From: RGIG4103 sp045644605
Lineage (GTDB): Bacteria > Bacillota > Clostridia > RUG12999
Reading direction: 5' to 3'
Length of the DNA stretch: 32,388 nucleotides
NCBI GenBank assembly: GCA_045644605.1
Contig: JAZRHB010000043.1
Span: forward strand, 1 to 32,388
The position numbers and the translations under genes are program-made. This document shows, piece by piece, positions 31,573-32,388 of the stretch. The notes under the pieces were generated by a model, which did no database searches, was not told where the DNA came from, and worked only from the letters and a program-made list of their open reading frames with translations. The stretch's first letter is position 1. Every line of letters starts with the position of its first letter.

Positions 31573-32388
31573 TTAGTCAAGAAGTCCTTCAACGTCAAGC
31601 TTGTAAAGATTGTAGAGAATCTGTGCTGCTTCTGCACGTGTTACAGTATCTTTCGGTCTGAATTCTCCATCCGGATCACCCTGAACAATACCCATTCTTG
31701 TAAGGTATGCAACATACGGAACTGCATATGCTTCCGTATCTGCTCCGTCAACATACATACTCAAATCTGTATCTGTAGGATTATCAATGTGTCCCATTGT
31801 TACAAGTGAACGAACAATAAGAGCAGCCATTTCTTCTCTCAAAATGATACGTTCAGGTTCATAAAGTGTATTGTCTTCGTTTACACCAAGAAGAACACCG
31901 TGGTCTTTACCGATACGGCAAGCATCTCTGTAGTAATCTAATTCAATATCTTCAAACTCATCTGTTGCATCGGATTCAAGACCGAATATACGAACCATAA
32001 GAAGTGCAACTTCACCACGTTTTATGCCCCAATCCGGTTCATATGTTGTGTCTGTAACACCTTTTATTACACCTGTGTATGCAAGGTAGTTAATTGCTGT
32101 TTCTGCCCATTCATATCCACCAAGGTCGGTAAACTTATCAAAGTCTGCCGGAGCTGTCGGAGTTTTTGATTCTTCTATCCATTTAGCATAAAGAGTAATA
32201 TTTTTTGTGATTGGTGTATCAAAATCAAACTTAGTTGTAAATGTTTTATCTGTATACCAACCGTCAAATACATAACCTTCTTTTGTTACTGTCGGAGCTG
32301 TAAGTTTATCGCCGCGTTTTACTTTAACATTTGAAACTTCAGTTCCGCCGTTTGTGTTGAATGTTACTGTATAGGATGCCGGTCTTGT
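31573..32388 (-). CDS. Surface protein with InlB-type repeat and three SLH domains (C-terminal part)
   Basis: The minus-strand frame is open to the window end, so the N-terminus is missing. The first visible part (from 32388) reads a Listeria-Bacteroides/InlB B-type repeat (TVTFNTNGGTEVSNVKV, then GYVFDGWYTDKTF and ITLYAKW). Three SLH domains follow (FTDLGGYEWAETAINYLAYTG...; FEDIELDYYRDACRIGKDHGV...; VDGADTEAYAVPYVAYLTRMG...). SLH domains anchor proteins to pyruvylated secondary cell wall polymers, so this is a secreted wall-associated protein. The conserved TRP-like triplet is variable (KRG, LRE, TRA). A start at 31998 is only the first internal Met and should not be used. Confidence 0.92.
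   Translation of the reverse strand, partial: TRPASYTVTFNTNGGTEVSNVKVKRGDKLTAPTVTKEGYVFDGWYTDKTFTTKFDFDTPITKNITLYAKWIEESKTPTAPADFDKFTDLGGYEWAETAINYLAYTGVIKGVTDTTYEPDWGIKRGEVALLMVRIFGLESDATDEFEDIELDYYRDACRIGKDHGVLLGVNEDNTLYEPERIILREEMAALIVRSLVTMGHIDNPTDTDLSMYVDGADTEAYAVPYVAYLTRMGIVQGDPDGEFRPKDTVTRAEAAQILYNLYKLDVEGLLD

Overview
The window looks like chromosomal DNA of a low-to-moderate GC Gram-positive anaerobe, most likely a member of the class Clostridia (Firmicutes). Evidence for this: yidD-yidC-jag gene order, strong AGGAGG-type ribosome binding sites with several TTG starts, a T-box leader, S-layer homology (SLH) domains, an MnmM/YtqB-type methyltransferase, and clostridial-style P-protein and HisRS. 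I could run no database search, so the family is inferred from motifs and the genus is not assigned.

Layout. (1) 1-3072, plus strand: end of yidD, yidC, jag/khpB, gltX. (2) 3078-3392: a 315-bp gene-free element with 21-bp perfect terminal inverted repeats and several internal palindromes, between convergent operons. (3) 3410-11401, minus strand: a tightly overlapping aromatic amino acid operon read pheA-aroB-aroC-aroE/aroK fusion-aroQ-aroA-tyrA-aroF. It covers all seven shikimate steps plus the first committed enzymes of the Phe and Tyr branches. (4) 11424-13685, minus: promoter, T-box leader with an apparent UUC (Phe) specifier, a phenylacetate-CoA ligase (paaK-like) and a double-ACT regulator; a terminator-like hairpin separates this pair from pheA. 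(5) 13731-16890: an accessory pocket with two decayed gene remnants, a cysteine synthase-like gene, a lipoprotein, a four-helix-bundle (S23/IVS-type) gene and, directly upstream of it, a striking array of small hairpins separated by an 8-bp motif that flips orientation halfway. (6) 16884-27450, minus: one long unit from a strong promoter, read pgm-hisS-aspS-ABC ATPase-permease-GldG-like-DUF4340-LemA-TPM. (7) 27477-30661: an alpha/beta-hydrolase diverging from a cysteine desulfurase-tsaC pair, with matched divergent promoters. (8) 30671-32388: mnmM-like methyltransferase, a tiny Asn-rich protein, and the C-terminal part of a surface protein with an InlB-type repeat and three SLH domains.

How it works together: regions 3-4 form an aromatic amino acid supply module that senses uncharged tRNA-Phe. 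Regions 7-8 concentrate tRNA modification functions (sulfur donor, t6A precursor, mnm5U methylation). Region 6 joins sugar-phosphate and tRNA charging functions to a Gld-like envelope export module. The least explained DNA is the hairpin array with its four-helix-bundle gene (15970-16558) and the inverted-repeat element at 3078-3392.
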